Positions 24,777-33,054 of a stretch of DNA of 64,000 bases are shown one piece after another. The notes beneath the pieces were generated by a model, which worked only from the letters and a program-made list of their open reading frames with translations, had not been told where the DNA came from and searched no databases. Position 1 is the stretch's first letter. Each line of letters begins with the position of its first letter. Made by a program: the position numbers and the translations under genes. Origin of the DNA: an uncultured Thiohalocapsa sp. (GTDB lineage: Bacteria > Pseudomonadota > Gammaproteobacteria > Chromatiales > Chromatiaceae); the NCBI RefSeq assembly GCF_913063425.1, contig NZ_CAJXYK010000019.1, positions 1 through 64,000 on the forward strand. Reading direction: 5' to 3'.

Positions 24777-24995
24777 TCATCCAACGCGATAGATGACCGG
24801 GCGGTACTCTGGTACCGGAATTGGCTTACCGTTCGCCTCTGCGGATGCCAACCAACTCTCCTTGGCCTTCAGAACTTCCGCCAAAGCCTCGTTCGGCGTT
24901 TCGCCGAATGCAGAACACGCTCTCAAATCTGGAATGTCAGCAATGTAGCCTTCATCTTCTTCGCTATAGAAGATGTTGACGTGATAATCTCTCAT
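24777..24995 (-). CDS. hicB: HicB-family antitoxin
   Basis: A 72-residue protein with the partial RNase-H-like HicB fold: YHVNIFYSEEDEGYIADIPD, then CSAFGETPNEALAEVLKAKE, and a C-terminal IPVPEYRP. It should bind and neutralise HicA. No separate DNA-binding domain is present; the length is that of short HicB forms. It overlaps hicA by 4 bp and its stop lies 5 bp before attC. Base use is A+T-richer than the flanking genome. Confidence 0.92.
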   Translation of the reverse strand: MRDYHVNIFYSEEDEGYIADIPDLRACSAFGETPNEALAEVLKAKESWLASAEANGKPIPVPEYRPVIYRVG

Positions 24996-25246
24996 GATTC
25001 GTCTTCCAGTTGAAGGTTGTGAATCTCGGCCAATTGGAGTAGTTGCTTGACTTGATAGGGCTTCGCCTTCCCCTTCAAATCCTGCAGATTCAACAATTCC
25101 GGAATCTTCGGATGAACGAAAATATGATGGCTTCCGTTCACTCGGTCCAATCGGAATCCGAAAGCCTCAGCTATCGCTACTGCTTCCGAAAACCGGACAT
25201 TCCTGGAGCCGGAGAGCAGTTTCAGGAGTAGCTTGCGCTTTTTCAT
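24992..25246 (-). CDS. hicA: HicA-family mRNA interferase toxin
   Basis: An 84-residue double-stranded-RNA-binding-fold toxin that cleaves mRNA when free of HicB. The catalytic GSHHIF motif places His40 in the active site. KAKPYQVKQLL and the N-terminal KLLSGSRNVRFSEAVAIAE are family-like. It precedes hicB in transcription, the usual order, and the pair exactly fills a 610-bp integron cassette (24689-25298). Toxin-antitoxin cassettes are thought to stabilise cassette arrays. Confidence 0.92.
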   Translation of the reverse strand: MKKRKLLLKLLSGSRNVRFSEAVAIAEAFGFRLDRVNGSHHIFVHPKIPELLNLQDLKGKAKPYQVKQLLQLAEIHNLQLEDES

Positions 25247-25292
25247 GAGTCAAAGACGAACCGAGCTTCGCAACGCCTCTTGCTTGTTTGGA

Positions 25293-25398
25293 GCCGAACG
25301 TTTAGGGCAGCGCGCGCAAGACTGCGCTAGCACTGCCTTGGTGTTCTGCTACGAGGCCGGTGCGCAGTCTTGCGTCGCAGCTTGCCCGCTTGTTAGGG
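25293..25398 (-). mobile_element. attC recombination site of the two-gene cassette
   Basis: In minus-strand orientation R'' is CCCTAAC (25398-25392) and R' is GTTCGGC (25299-25293). The stem GCAAGACTGCGC pairs with GCGCAGTCTTGC. The conserved arms AACAAGCGGGC and GCGCGCGCTGCCC match the neighbouring attC. R'' is complementary at 6 of 7 positions to the cassette's own first bases (GTTAGGA, 26694-26688). The 3' end of the cassette ORF runs into the site. Confidence 0.8.
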
Positions 25399-26296
25399 GC
25401 TTGACGAACCGTCGTATTAATGAGTGGAGCGCGTGCATGTGATCTTCGAACTTTAGCTGCGAAGTTACAGCAACAACCCCAGATCCACGGCTACGCCGGT
25501 CACTGGTGTCAAATCTGAATTCGAAGTAGTCTTGCGATCCGGAATTCTTATCGAATACGGACACTTTGAATTTCAGTTCATCCAAGACACATTTATAAAT
25601 AAAGTCTTCTTGGCACCTCGTGGGGCCATCAAGCGGCTTGTCTGCCATTTTAAACCCAAGGTCGTTCTCGATATCTTCCGATATAAAGCTATTCATCTCG
25701 TCTGAAAGAAGCCGCATAGGGTTGAAGCCCAAGTCCAACATAGACGTACTTAGATAACCTATCCCGCCTATTCTCTTCCGAAAGTTCGACCAAGACGAAT
25801 GCAAGCCTTGGTTTTCCAACATGTCGGCTGCGATTTTTTGCGCTACGACTTCGGCTTCATCCGTTGTCCCGTCCAAGGCCACCGTGATATTTTGACCATG
25901 CACATTCACTCGGCGTAATACTATTTGTTGGTTATCGCCTTTTTGCTCGTAGCTGACAAGGCCATGCCTGAAATCTAATCCCTCACGGCTTTCAAACGCT
26001 TGGTGATACAGCTGCTTGTCGACTTGGCCGGTTTGCCTCTTTGCCATTTCGATAATTGCCGGAGCTTTGAACTCCAATTGATACTTCTCCGAAAGGCTTT
26101 CGATGAGGCCCGGAAAATTTATCGCCTCCGATCTAAACGCAAGAGGATCGAAATTAAGCTGGATTTGGCCAAAGACATGTCGCAGTTTGTGCTCGCTTTC
26201 TAGCTCGGATAATATGTGCTGAAGTTCACCTTTGGGTTTGTTGACTGATATTTTCTGACTGTTCTTAATGTTGGACAACTGTTCAAAGTCATTCAT
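25349..26296 (-). CDS. Unknown cassette-borne protein
   Basis: A 315-residue soluble protein with no family I recognise. It has no signal peptide, membrane segment or catalytic motif that stands out. Two regions look structured: an N-terminal helical half and a strand-rich middle (HGLVSYEQKGDNQQIVLRRV, then NVHGQNITVALDG). Base composition is markedly A+T-richer than the host. The last 16 or so codons lie inside attC, a common trait of cassette ORFs. The ATG at 26296 has AGGAG 7 nt upstream; an ATG at 26311 overlaps the TGA of the preceding frame (ATGA), so the two genes were coupled. Confidence 0.6.
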   Translation of the reverse strand: MNDFEQLSNIKNSQKISVNKPKGELQHILSELESEHKLRHVFGQIQLNFDPLAFRSEAINFPGLIESLSEKYQLEFKAPAIIEMAKRQTGQVDKQLYHQAFESREGLDFRHGLVSYEQKGDNQQIVLRRVNVHGQNITVALDGTTDEAEVVAQKIAADMLENQGLHSSWSNFRKRIGGIGYLSTSMLDLGFNPMRLLSDEMNSFISEDIENDLGFKMADKPLDGPTRCQEDFIYKCVLDELKFKVSVFDKNSGSQDYFEFRFDTSDRRSRGSGVVAVTSQLKFEDHMHALHSLIRRFVKPLTSGQAATQDCAPAS

Positions 26297-26307
26297 AGGC
26301 ATTCTCC

Positions 26308-26671
26308 TCATGAAAGCCTTAGGGCAAGCTCTTCTTGAAGCCTTGAGATGTCTCTGTTTAGCTTTTCGGCATTGTAATCAGGGTGAGACACGGCTCCGTA
26401 GAATTGAATAATCTGTTTGCGCTGCGGTTTTGGCAAGATCGATATATGAGAGACCAGATCATAGTAGTCATTCCTTTCAATGGATGCTCCTCCTTCCAGC
26501 TTTAGTCTTTCTAAGAAGATTAACGCGAATTGATACGAGGCTCGAAGTAGCTCCTTCCTTTTTTGGCTTTTGTTGATAATGGAATACCAAAACGTGTGAG
26601 ATCACAGACCCGAGAATAGCAGCGCCAGCGCCTATGATACCCGAGGTGATCCTTGGGTCTAAATTATCCAC
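26308..26671 (-). pseudogene. Frameshifted small membrane-protein gene, first of the cassette
   Basis: From a GTG at 26671 (GGAGAGAC just upstream) the frame encodes an N-terminal membrane helix (SGIIGAGAAILGSVISHVLV). It then runs into an A6 run and stops at 64 residues. One frame over, the sequence continues without a break from that A6 run as KELLRASYQFALIFLERLKL and so on for about 80 residues, through IERNDYYDLVSHI and SHPDYNAEKLNRDISRL, to a TGA at 26308-26310. That TGA overlaps the next gene's upstream ATG. Together the frames give a plausible protein of about 120 residues. A one-base insertion in the A-run explains it best. Confidence 0.65.
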
Positions 26672-26687
26672 GAGCGTCTCTCCACAA

Positions 26688-26743
26688 TCCTAACAGTTCA
26701 CTAGGCTGGCGACTGCGCATTCGGTGCTAGGCAGTCGACAGCC
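26688..26743 (-). mobile_element. Degenerate attC-like site at the right end of the cassette array
   Basis: The minus strand carries GTTAGGA (26694-26688), a good R' core and the entry point of the two-gene cassette. Next to it is a compact palindrome: GGCTG-x-CGACTGC (26704-26716) paired with GCAGTCG-x-CAGCC (26731-26743). No convincing R'' core is visible. It could be a decayed attC of a lost cassette, or part of an attI. No integrase gene is found nearby. Confidence 0.5.
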
Positions 26744-27304
26744 CAGCCCAATATCAGCAACCCCTCCAAGGGCGCCGAGAGCCGCAGTCCCAGGCGGAGC
26801 CGGGCCGGGCTCTGAGGGTACCCAAGCCCGCGGTCACAAGTTCACACCGTCGCCCACGCACCGTCAACCGGCGCGAGGCTGCCCGTTTCCGCCGGTCGCG
26901 GACACATGCGTCGTGCGGGTGATCGGGCACGGCCGTCTGCGGCCTCCGTTACACCGGCTGCCGATTTCGTCCGGCGGGTCTCGCTGGAGTCCCCTGAGCC
27001 TGGTCCGTCTCGCACGCACCGCCGGCCCAGACGCGCCGTCGCGCCACCTCCCGCCGGCGCCGCGGCAGCACGTGGACATCGAGATTCCCTGGGCCGGTCT
27101 GCGCAGGGATCAGGCCCAGTGGCTGAGCCTGCTCCACGGCAACGGACAGCACGTCGTGGTGGTCCCGTCAGTCAGGCCCTGCTCGAACGGGTCTTCGCTT
27201 GCCGCGGCGGCGGCAGGCGGCTCGATGCAGGGCTGCGCGACCTCGCGGGATGGACGCCAGCAGGCTGCCGCCTGCACGTGCATCCTGTGGCGAGCGGCCG
27301 GATC
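26744..27304. other. 561 bp without a confident gene, possible decayed ORF
   Basis: G+C returns to host level here. On the plus strand a protein-like segment (HVDIEIPWAGLRRDQAQWL, then HGNGQHVVVVPS, about 27070-27170) appears to continue in another frame as QALLERVFACRGGGRRLDAG, with high third-position G+C in both. This might be a frameshifted remnant of a gene I do not recognise, or chance in G+C-rich DNA. No integrase motif was found. Confidence 0.3.
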
Positions 27305-27535
27305 CTATTGCAGCTGCGCGGGGCTCCGGGCGAAGTCAAAGACGGGCATTTCGAGCACCCGGTCCGGTGGGCTGCCGCCTTGGATCTGCGCCTGGATGCG
27401 CTCCACTGTCTCGGGCGCGAAGCGCGCCTCGCCGGTTTCCTGGCAAACGCGCGCCGGAACATGCTCGACAGTGCAGCGCTTCCCTTGGTAGTCGATGCTG
27501 TAAGTCACTGTCGTTTCGAGCATTGTCTCATGCAT
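27305..27535 (-). CDS. YgiT/MqsA-type antitoxin-like protein without zinc cysteines
   Basis: A 76-residue protein. The core GKRCTVEHVPARVCQETGEA followed by RFAPETVERIQAQI is the C-terminal half of YgiT-type antitoxin domains (VPAxVCxxCGE, then the ETxxxI helix). A Pro-rich end, MPVFDFA, follows. The two CxxC pairs that bind zinc in the family are not present. The ATG at 27535 has GGAG upstream; the TTG at 27547 is an alternative. No partner toxin is visible on either side. It lies between metY and a cassette array, and is probably an orphan. Confidence 0.6.
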   Translation of the reverse strand: MHETMLETTVTYSIDYQGKRCTVEHVPARVCQETGEARFAPETVERIQAQIQGGSPPDRVLEMPVFDFARSPAQLQ

Positions 27536-27614
27536 GCGCTGCTCCAAGGCACTCGGGTACGCCTGGTACGACCATCAAGCCGCTGCGTTGAATCCGGCTC
27601 ATAGAGCATGGCCT

Positions 27615-28892
27615 CTAACCCGCCGCCGCCAGCGCCTGATCCAGATCCGCAATGATGTCGTCGACATGCTCGATGCCGATGGAGAGCCGCACCAGATCCT
27701 CCGACACGCCGGCGCTGGCGAGCTCGTCCGGGCTCAGCTGGCGGTGGGTGGTGGTGGCCGGGTGGCAGGCGAGCGTCTTGGCATCGCCGATGTTCACCAG
27801 CCGCACGGCGAGCTGAAGGGCATCGATGAATTGGGCGCCGGCTGCCCGGCCCCCTTTGATGCCGAAGGACAGGATGGAGCTGGCCTTGGCGCCATCCATG
27901 TATTGCTGCACCAGCGGATAGTGCGGGCTGTCCGGCAGGCCTGCGTAGCGCACCCATTCCACCTTGTCGTGGGCCTTGAGGTACTCGGCAACAGCGAGTG
28001 CATTCTCGCAGTGGCGGTCCATGCGCACGGGCAGGGTCTCGATGCCCTGGAGCACCAGGAAGCTGTTAAAGGGCGAAATGGCGCTGCCCATGTTCCTGAG
28101 CGGCACCACGCGGGCGCGGCCGATGTACGCGGCGGGCCCCAGCGCCTCGGTGTAGACCACGCCGTGGTAGGAGACGTCCGGCTCGTTCAGCATGGCGAAG
28201 CGCTCCGCGTGCTCCGCCCAGGGGAATTTGCCGGAGTCCACCAGCACGCCGCCGATGGTGGTGCCGTGGCCGCCCATGTACTTGGTGAGCGCGTGCACGA
28301 CGATGTCGCAGCCGTGCTCGAAGGGCCGGCACAGGTAGGGGCTCGGCACGGTGTTGTCGACGATGACGGGCACGCCGTGGCTGTGGGCCATGTCGGAGAC
28401 GGCCTTGAGGTCCGCCACGTTGCCGGCCGGGTTGCCGATGGACTCGCAGAAGACCGCCTTGGTCCTGCTGTCGATCTGCGCGGCCATGGCGTCGATGTCG
28501 TTGGGCGGCACCATGCGCACCTCGATGCCGAGCCGCGGCAGGGTATGGGCGAAGAGGTTGTAGGTGCCGCCGTAGAGGGTGGTGGTGGCGACGATGTTGT
28601 CGCCGGCCTGGGCGATGGTGAAGATCGAGTAGGTCACCGCGGACATGCCCGAGGCCAGCGCCAGCGCGCCGACGCCGCCCTCCATGGCCGCCACGCGCTG
28701 CTCCAGCACGTCGCTGGTGGGGTTCATGATGCGGGTGTAGATGTTGCCCTGGACCTTCAGGTCGAACAGGTCCGCGCCGTGCTGGGTGTCGTCGAAGGCG
28801 TAGCTGGTGGTCTGGTAGATGGGCGTCGCCACCGCCTTGGTGGTGGGGTCCGGCTGGAAGCCCGCGTGGATGGCCTTGGTCTCGATCTTCAT
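27615..28892 (-). CDS. metY: O-acetylhomoserine (thiol)-lyase / aminocarboxypropyltransferase
   Basis: PLP enzyme of the Cys/Met metabolism family that makes homocysteine from O-acetylhomoserine and sulfide. The 425 residues include the N-terminal TKAIHAGFQPDPTTKAVATP, the phosphate-binding loop SGMSAV, and HALTKYMGGHG with the PLP lysine at K204. The indel pattern (DTQHGADLFDLKVQGNIYTR) is that of MetY rather than MetB or MetC. The ATG at 28892 sits after AGGAG. A longer open frame to 29882 is only the shadow of the divergent pentapeptide gene. Confidence 0.94.
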   Translation of the reverse strand: MKIETKAIHAGFQPDPTTKAVATPIYQTTSYAFDDTQHGADLFDLKVQGNIYTRIMNPTSDVLEQRVAAMEGGVGALALASGMSAVTYSIFTIAQAGDNIVATTTLYGGTYNLFAHTLPRLGIEVRMVPPNDIDAMAAQIDSRTKAVFCESIGNPAGNVADLKAVSDMAHSHGVPVIVDNTVPSPYLCRPFEHGCDIVVHALTKYMGGHGTTIGGVLVDSGKFPWAEHAERFAMLNEPDVSYHGVVYTEALGPAAYIGRARVVPLRNMGSAISPFNSFLVLQGIETLPVRMDRHCENALAVAEYLKAHDKVEWVRYAGLPDSPHYPLVQQYMDGAKASSILSFGIKGGRAAGAQFIDALQLAVRLVNIGDAKTLACHPATTTHRQLSPDELASAGVSEDLVRLSIGIEHVDDIIADLDQALAAAG

Positions 28893-29073
28893 GCTGCACT
28901 CCTCGGTTGATGCTCTTGTCGGCCTGCTGCACGCCGTCGGGGAGCGTCCGCAGCTCGCCCCGGCGCAGCGGCTGCTTAGGATAGCGCATGGCGGCCGTCG
29001 CGCCGGCGGGATCGCAGGCACAGGGCGCTGTGCTAGATTCAGGGGCGAGGAGGACACAACGAGGACCCGGACG

Positions 29074-29928
29074 ATGATCGACATCAAGCACAAAGACACC
29101 GGAGAAGTACTCGCCAGCATCGACGCGGACGGTCTCGTCGGCGCGGATCTGCGTGACATGCGCCTGAACGGCGCCGACCTGGCGGACGCCGATCTCACCG
29201 GCGCCAACCTGGAGTTCAGCGATCTCGTGGGCGCCAACCTGGCTGGCGCGCAGCTGAGGGGCGCGGTGCTGCGCAGCGCGCATCTCAACGATGCGGACCT
29301 GAACGGCGCCGATCTGTCACGGGTGCGGGCGGGGTCGGACCGTCCGGCGGACGCGGCGGTGCTCTCGGGTGCCAACCTGCACAGCGCCAACCTGGAGGGC
29401 GCGGACCTGCGCAACGCCGAGATCCGCGGCGCTGATCTGCAACAGGCCAAGCTCAAAGCGGCGGACATGCGCGGCACGGACTTCTCCGGCAGTAACCTAT
29501 GCCACGTCTCGGCGACCAAGGGGCTCTTTATCCGGGCCAACCTGCGCGAGGCCAACCTATGCGGGGCGGACCTGCGGGATTCGCATCTGAACGATGCGAG
29601 CCTGGTGCGCGTGAGGATGCACGACGCTGACCTCACCAGCGCCGACCCCGGCGGCTTCACGGTGGTCAACCTGGCCAACTTCGAGGGGGCGGACCTGCGC
29701 AATGCCCGCTTCACCAATGCCGCGGCCCAGGATGCGAACTTCCGCAACGCCAATCTGACAGGGGTGGATTTCTCCGGCGCCGTGCTCGGCGGTGCCATCC
29801 TGCGCGGGGCCAATGTGGCGGGTGCCGACTTCCGCGGTGTGGAGCTCGCGAGCGTCACCATGGAGTTCGCCAACTTCTCCAAGGCGCTGAATGCGACGAT
29901 CCCGAGCTACAAGAAGAACCTGCGCTAG
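29074..29928 (+). CDS. Pentapeptide-repeat protein
   Basis: A 284-residue protein made mostly of A(D/N)LXX repeats from about residue 25 to 270, predicted to form a right-handed quadrilateral beta-helix. A 20-residue insert near 85-100 (RVRAGSDRPADAAV) interrupts the first block. No transmembrane or catalytic domain. The start ATG at 29074 follows GAGGAGG and GAGGAC. Some members protect DNA gyrase, but most have no known function, and this one cannot be assigned. Its stop overlaps the spoT stop by 4 bp in convergent orientation. Confidence 0.9.
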   Translation: MIDIKHKDTGEVLASIDADGLVGADLRDMRLNGADLADADLTGANLEFSDLVGANLAGAQLRGAVLRSAHLNDADLNGADLSRVRAGSDRPADAAVLSGANLHSANLEGADLRNAEIRGADLQQAKLKAADMRGTDFSGSNLCHVSATKGLFIRANLREANLCGADLRDSHLNDASLVRVRMHDADLTSADPGGFTVVNLANFEGADLRNARFTNAAAQDANFRNANLTGVDFSGAVLGGAILRGANVAGADFRGVELASVTMEFANFSKALNATIPSYKKNLR

Positions 29929-32255
29929 CGCGCCAGCCGCGTGATACGCATCACCAGCGGGATCTGCCGCAGCCGGCGCATGATCGTCGCCAGATGCGCG
30001 CGGCTGTGGACATTGATGGTGAAGTCCAGGGTGGAGGTCATGCCGTCCTTCTCCCGGGAGTTCACGTATTCGATGTTGGAGCCCTGCTCGGCGATGGCTG
30101 CGGCGATGGTGGCGAGCGCCCCGCGACGGTTGCCGACCTCCACGCGGATCTCGGTCTGGAACTCCGCCTTCGGTTCGTCCGCCCACTCCACGTCCAGCCA
30201 CTTGTCGCGCTTGGACTGGAACTCCCCCAGGTTGCGGCATTCGCAGCGGTGCACGACGATGCCCTTGCCGGGGCTGAAGAGCCCGGTGATGGCATCCCCG
30301 GGGATGGGCCGGCAACAGCGTGCGAGGTTCACCACCATGCCCTCGGTGCCGCGGATGGCGAGCCGCCGCGGGCTGCCCTCTTCCGGTACCTGCGCCGCCT
30401 CACCGCCGGCCTTGTCGGCGCCGGCGAGCCGGCGTGCCACCAGCAGCGGCAGCCGGTTGCCCAGGCCGATCTCGGTGAATAAGGCCTCCGGCGAGTCGAG
30501 ATGCACCTCCCGGGCGTAGACGGCGATGACCGACTCGCCGACGGCCTCCAGGCTGAGCCCGAAGCGCGCCAGCTCGGCATTCAGCATGCGCCGGCCGAGG
30601 GCCTCTGCCTCCTGCGCCTGAAGGTTCTTGAGATAGCTGCGCACATTGGCGCGCGCCTTACCGGTGACGACGAAGTTGAGCCAGGCGGCGTTGGGCTTGG
30701 CACCCGGGGCGTTGATGATCTCCACCGTCTGGCCGCTGCGCAACACCGTGCGCAGGGGCGAGAGCCGGCGGTCGATGCGTGCCGCGACGCAGGTGTTGCC
30801 CACGTCGGAGTGGATGGCGTAGGCGAAGTCCACGACAGTCGCGCCCTTGGGCAGCACCAGGATGCTGCCCCGCGGCGTGAAGACATAGACTTCGTCCGGA
30901 AACAGATCGATCTTGACGTGCTCAAGGAACTCCTGCGAGTCGCCCGAGTCCCGCTGCATCTCCAGCAGGTTCTGCAGCCAGTCGTCCGCCAGGGTCTTGG
31001 CGCCGCTGCCCTCGGCGGCATTCTTGTAGAGCCAGTGGGCGGCAATGCCGGCGTCGGCGATGCGATGCATGTCGGCGGTGCGGATCTGCACCTCGATGGG
31101 CGTGCCCTGGGGCCCCACCAGGACCGTGTGCAGGGACTGATAGCCGTTCGACTTCGGGATTGCGATGTAGTCCTTGAACTTGCCCGGCACCGGCTTGTAG
31201 AGGCTGTGCACCTGCCCGAGCACCCGGTAGCAGGTGTCCACGCGGTCCACCACCACCCGGAACGCGAACACATCCACCAGCTCTTTGAAGGATTTGCCCT
31301 TCTCGCGCATCTTGCGGTAGATGCTGAAGAGGTGCTTCTCGCGCCCGCTCACCTCGCCGTCGATGCCCTCCTGCTCCAGGCGCCCGCGCACCGCCGTCTC
31401 GACGTTGGCCACCAGCTCGCGCTGGTGCTGCCGGGCCCGGCTCACGGCGGCCTCCAGCACCTGATAGCGCCAGGGCCACAGGTGCCGGAAGCCCAGGTCC
31501 TCCAGCTCCAGCCGCAGGCTGTTGATGCCGAGGCGGTTGGCGATGGGGGCGTAGATCTCGATGGTCTCGCGGGAGATGCGCCGGCGCTTCTCCGGCGCCA
31601 TGACGCCCAGGGTGCGCATGTTGTGGAGCCGATCCGCGAGCTTGATCAGGATGACCCGGATGTCCCGGGTCATGGCCAGCAGCATCTTGCGGAAGTTCGC
31701 GGCCTGGGCCTCGGCGCGGGACGGGAAGTCGATCTGCGTGAGCTTGCTCACGCCGTCCACCAGCTCCGCCACCTCGCCGTCGAACTGCGCCGCGAGCTCC
31801 GACTTGGGCTTGCCGGTGTCCTCCAGCACGTCGTGCAGGATGGCCGCCACCAGGCATTTGTGGTCCATGCGCAGCTCGGCCAGGATCCGCGCCACGGCGA
31901 TGGGGTGGTAGATGTAGGGCTCGCCGGACTGGCGCTGCTGGCCCGCATGGGCCTCCGCACCGTAGAGGTAGGCGCGGTACACCTCCGAGACATGCTCCGG
32001 CGGCAGATAGCCGTCGAGGTCCGCGCAGAGGTCGCTGATCAGGTAGCGCGGTTTGCCCGCGGTTGCGCCCGGGGCGGCGTTGCGCCGTTGGCCGGCGCCC
32101 GCCGGCGCTGCCGGCTCTGGCTTCGGCGCCGGGCGGACGGACGCGTCGCCGTCCCGCCTCTGCTCGACGGCCGCGGCAGGCCCGGCATCCGTCGCGCTTG
32201 CCGCGGCCGCGTCTGCGGCTGGGCTGGTGCTGATCCGTGCCGCCGGCGTGCTCAC
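29925..32255 (-). CDS. spoT: Bifunctional (p)ppGpp synthetase/hydrolase SpoT
   Basis: Stringent-response enzyme of 776 residues. Domain order: HD hydrolase (YHPIAVARIL, then AAILHDVLEDTG), RelA/SpoT synthetase (FKDYIAIPKSNGYQSLHT), TGS (YVFTPRGSILVLPKGATV), helical and ACT (the last 75 residues, IRVEVGNRRGALATIA). The intact HD motif means hydrolase activity is expected. There is no ATG near the N-terminus; a GTG at 32255 with GGAGGGG upstream is the best start, giving an Ala-rich leader of about 65 residues before the HD domain. It follows rpoZ at 174 bp as in E. coli. Confidence 0.94.
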   Translation of the reverse strand: MSTPAARISTSPAADAAAASATDAGPAAAVEQRRDGDASVRPAPKPEPAAPAGAGQRRNAAPGATAGKPRYLISDLCADLDGYLPPEHVSEVYRAYLYGAEAHAGQQRQSGEPYIYHPIAVARILAELRMDHKCLVAAILHDVLEDTGKPKSELAAQFDGEVAELVDGVSKLTQIDFPSRAEAQAANFRKMLLAMTRDIRVILIKLADRLHNMRTLGVMAPEKRRRISRETIEIYAPIANRLGINSLRLELEDLGFRHLWPWRYQVLEAAVSRARQHQRELVANVETAVRGRLEQEGIDGEVSGREKHLFSIYRKMREKGKSFKELVDVFAFRVVVDRVDTCYRVLGQVHSLYKPVPGKFKDYIAIPKSNGYQSLHTVLVGPQGTPIEVQIRTADMHRIADAGIAAHWLYKNAAEGSGAKTLADDWLQNLLEMQRDSGDSQEFLEHVKIDLFPDEVYVFTPRGSILVLPKGATVVDFAYAIHSDVGNTCVAARIDRRLSPLRTVLRSGQTVEIINAPGAKPNAAWLNFVVTGKARANVRSYLKNLQAQEAEALGRRMLNAELARFGLSLEAVGESVIAVYAREVHLDSPEALFTEIGLGNRLPLLVARRLAGADKAGGEAAQVPEEGSPRRLAIRGTEGMVVNLARCCRPIPGDAITGLFSPGKGIVVHRCECRNLGEFQSKRDKWLDVEWADEPKAEFQTEIRVEVGNRRGALATIAAAIAEQGSNIEYVNSREKDGMTSTLDFTINVHSRAHLATIMRRLRQIPLVMRITRLAR

Positions 32256-32429
32256 AGACCCCTCCGCGCGGCGGCCTGCGCTCGGATCTGGCGGCTGCGA
32301 GCGCCGTGACGGACGCAGGCCCAATCCACCGGCCCGAGGCCGGTGCGCAGGCGAGCGCCGCAGGCAGGCGCCGCGCGCGTGGGAGCTTGGCCCCGGTGCT
32401 CGTGCGTCACGACGATTGCGGTGCGGCGG

Positions 32430-32711
32430 CTACTCTTCGTCGCCGTCGCGCATGCCGAGCTCTTCCGCCAGCGCCTTCTCCAGCGCCTCGGCCGCATCGG
32501 CGGCGGCGCGGTCGGCCTCGGCCAGGGTCTCAGGCTTGACGACGCCTTCGGCGACTTCGCGCAGCGCCATGACCGTGGGCTTGTCGTTCTCCCAGGGCAG
32601 CATGGGCTCGACGCCGTTGGCGAGCTGGCGGGCGCGCTTGGACGCCAGCAGCACGAGGTCGAAGCGGTTATCGACGTGATCGAGACAGTCCTCGACGGTG
32701 ATGCGGGCCAT
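32430..32711 (-). CDS. rpoZ: RNA polymerase omega subunit
   Basis: A 93-residue omega subunit that aids RNA polymerase assembly and forms part of ppGpp site 1. The N-terminus [20 protein letters not shown], followed by [10 protein letters not shown], is diagnostic. The C-terminal half is an acidic, Ala-rich helix. The start ATG is at 32711; the ORF upstream of it is unrelated. It precedes spoT on the same strand. In E. coli gmk comes first in this operon; here gmk lies upstream but is separated by a terminator and a repeat. Confidence 0.95.
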   Translation of the reverse strand: MARITVEDCLDHVDNRFDLVLLASKRARQLANGVEPMLPWENDKPTVMALREVAEGVVKPETLAEADRAAADAAEALEKALAEELGMRDGDEE

Positions 32712-32932
32712 GACGGGTCTCCTGATGGCGGGCGCGCCGGCGGCATGGGCACCGGTGCGCTGCGTCTGTAAAGTTGAACATTGTCTTGCGACGGCCGCCC
32801 TGCTAGGGCCGTAACCGCCGCACTCGGGAGGCAGGCAGGCGCGGCCGCACCTTTGTGCTCTCACCCCAGTCCAAGGCTGCGGGCGGCTCGGGGCGGGCGA
32901 TCATGTGCCACCGGCGGACTCAAGGCCGCCTG

Positions 32933-33005
32933 CCCCGGGGGTGCCGACTGACGTCGGCGCAGCCGGTGGACGACCCAGAGGGAGGCGACCCGGCGACTTC
33001 CGCAG
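32933..33005. repeat. Dispersed stem-loop repeat (CCGACTGAVGTCGG family), copy A
   Basis: Core GCCGACTGACGTCGGCG followed by CCGGTGG and, 40 nt later, CGACTTCCGCAG. The same three blocks in the same order recur at 62126-62182, and the core alone at 2579-2605. All copies are intergenic. Confidence 0.65.
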
Positions 33006-33054
33006 CGCTGCAGGGGTGAGTCAAGCCCCGACGGAACTGTTTAAAACATACCAG

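Noticed and set aside
26555-26575. Programmed -1 frameshift on A-AAA-AAG
   Set aside because: The slippery heptamer is in frame, but the -1 frame stops soon after; only a +1 or -2 shift restores the long reading frame, so a base insertion is simpler.
26744-27304. Integron integrase gene next to the cassettes
   Set aside because: No tyrosine-recombinase motifs (R...HxxR...Y) in any frame.
28893-29882. In-frame N-terminal extension of metY by 330 codons
   Set aside because: It is the reverse complement of the pentapeptide-repeat gene; MetY's normal start is the ATG at 28892 with AGGAG before it.
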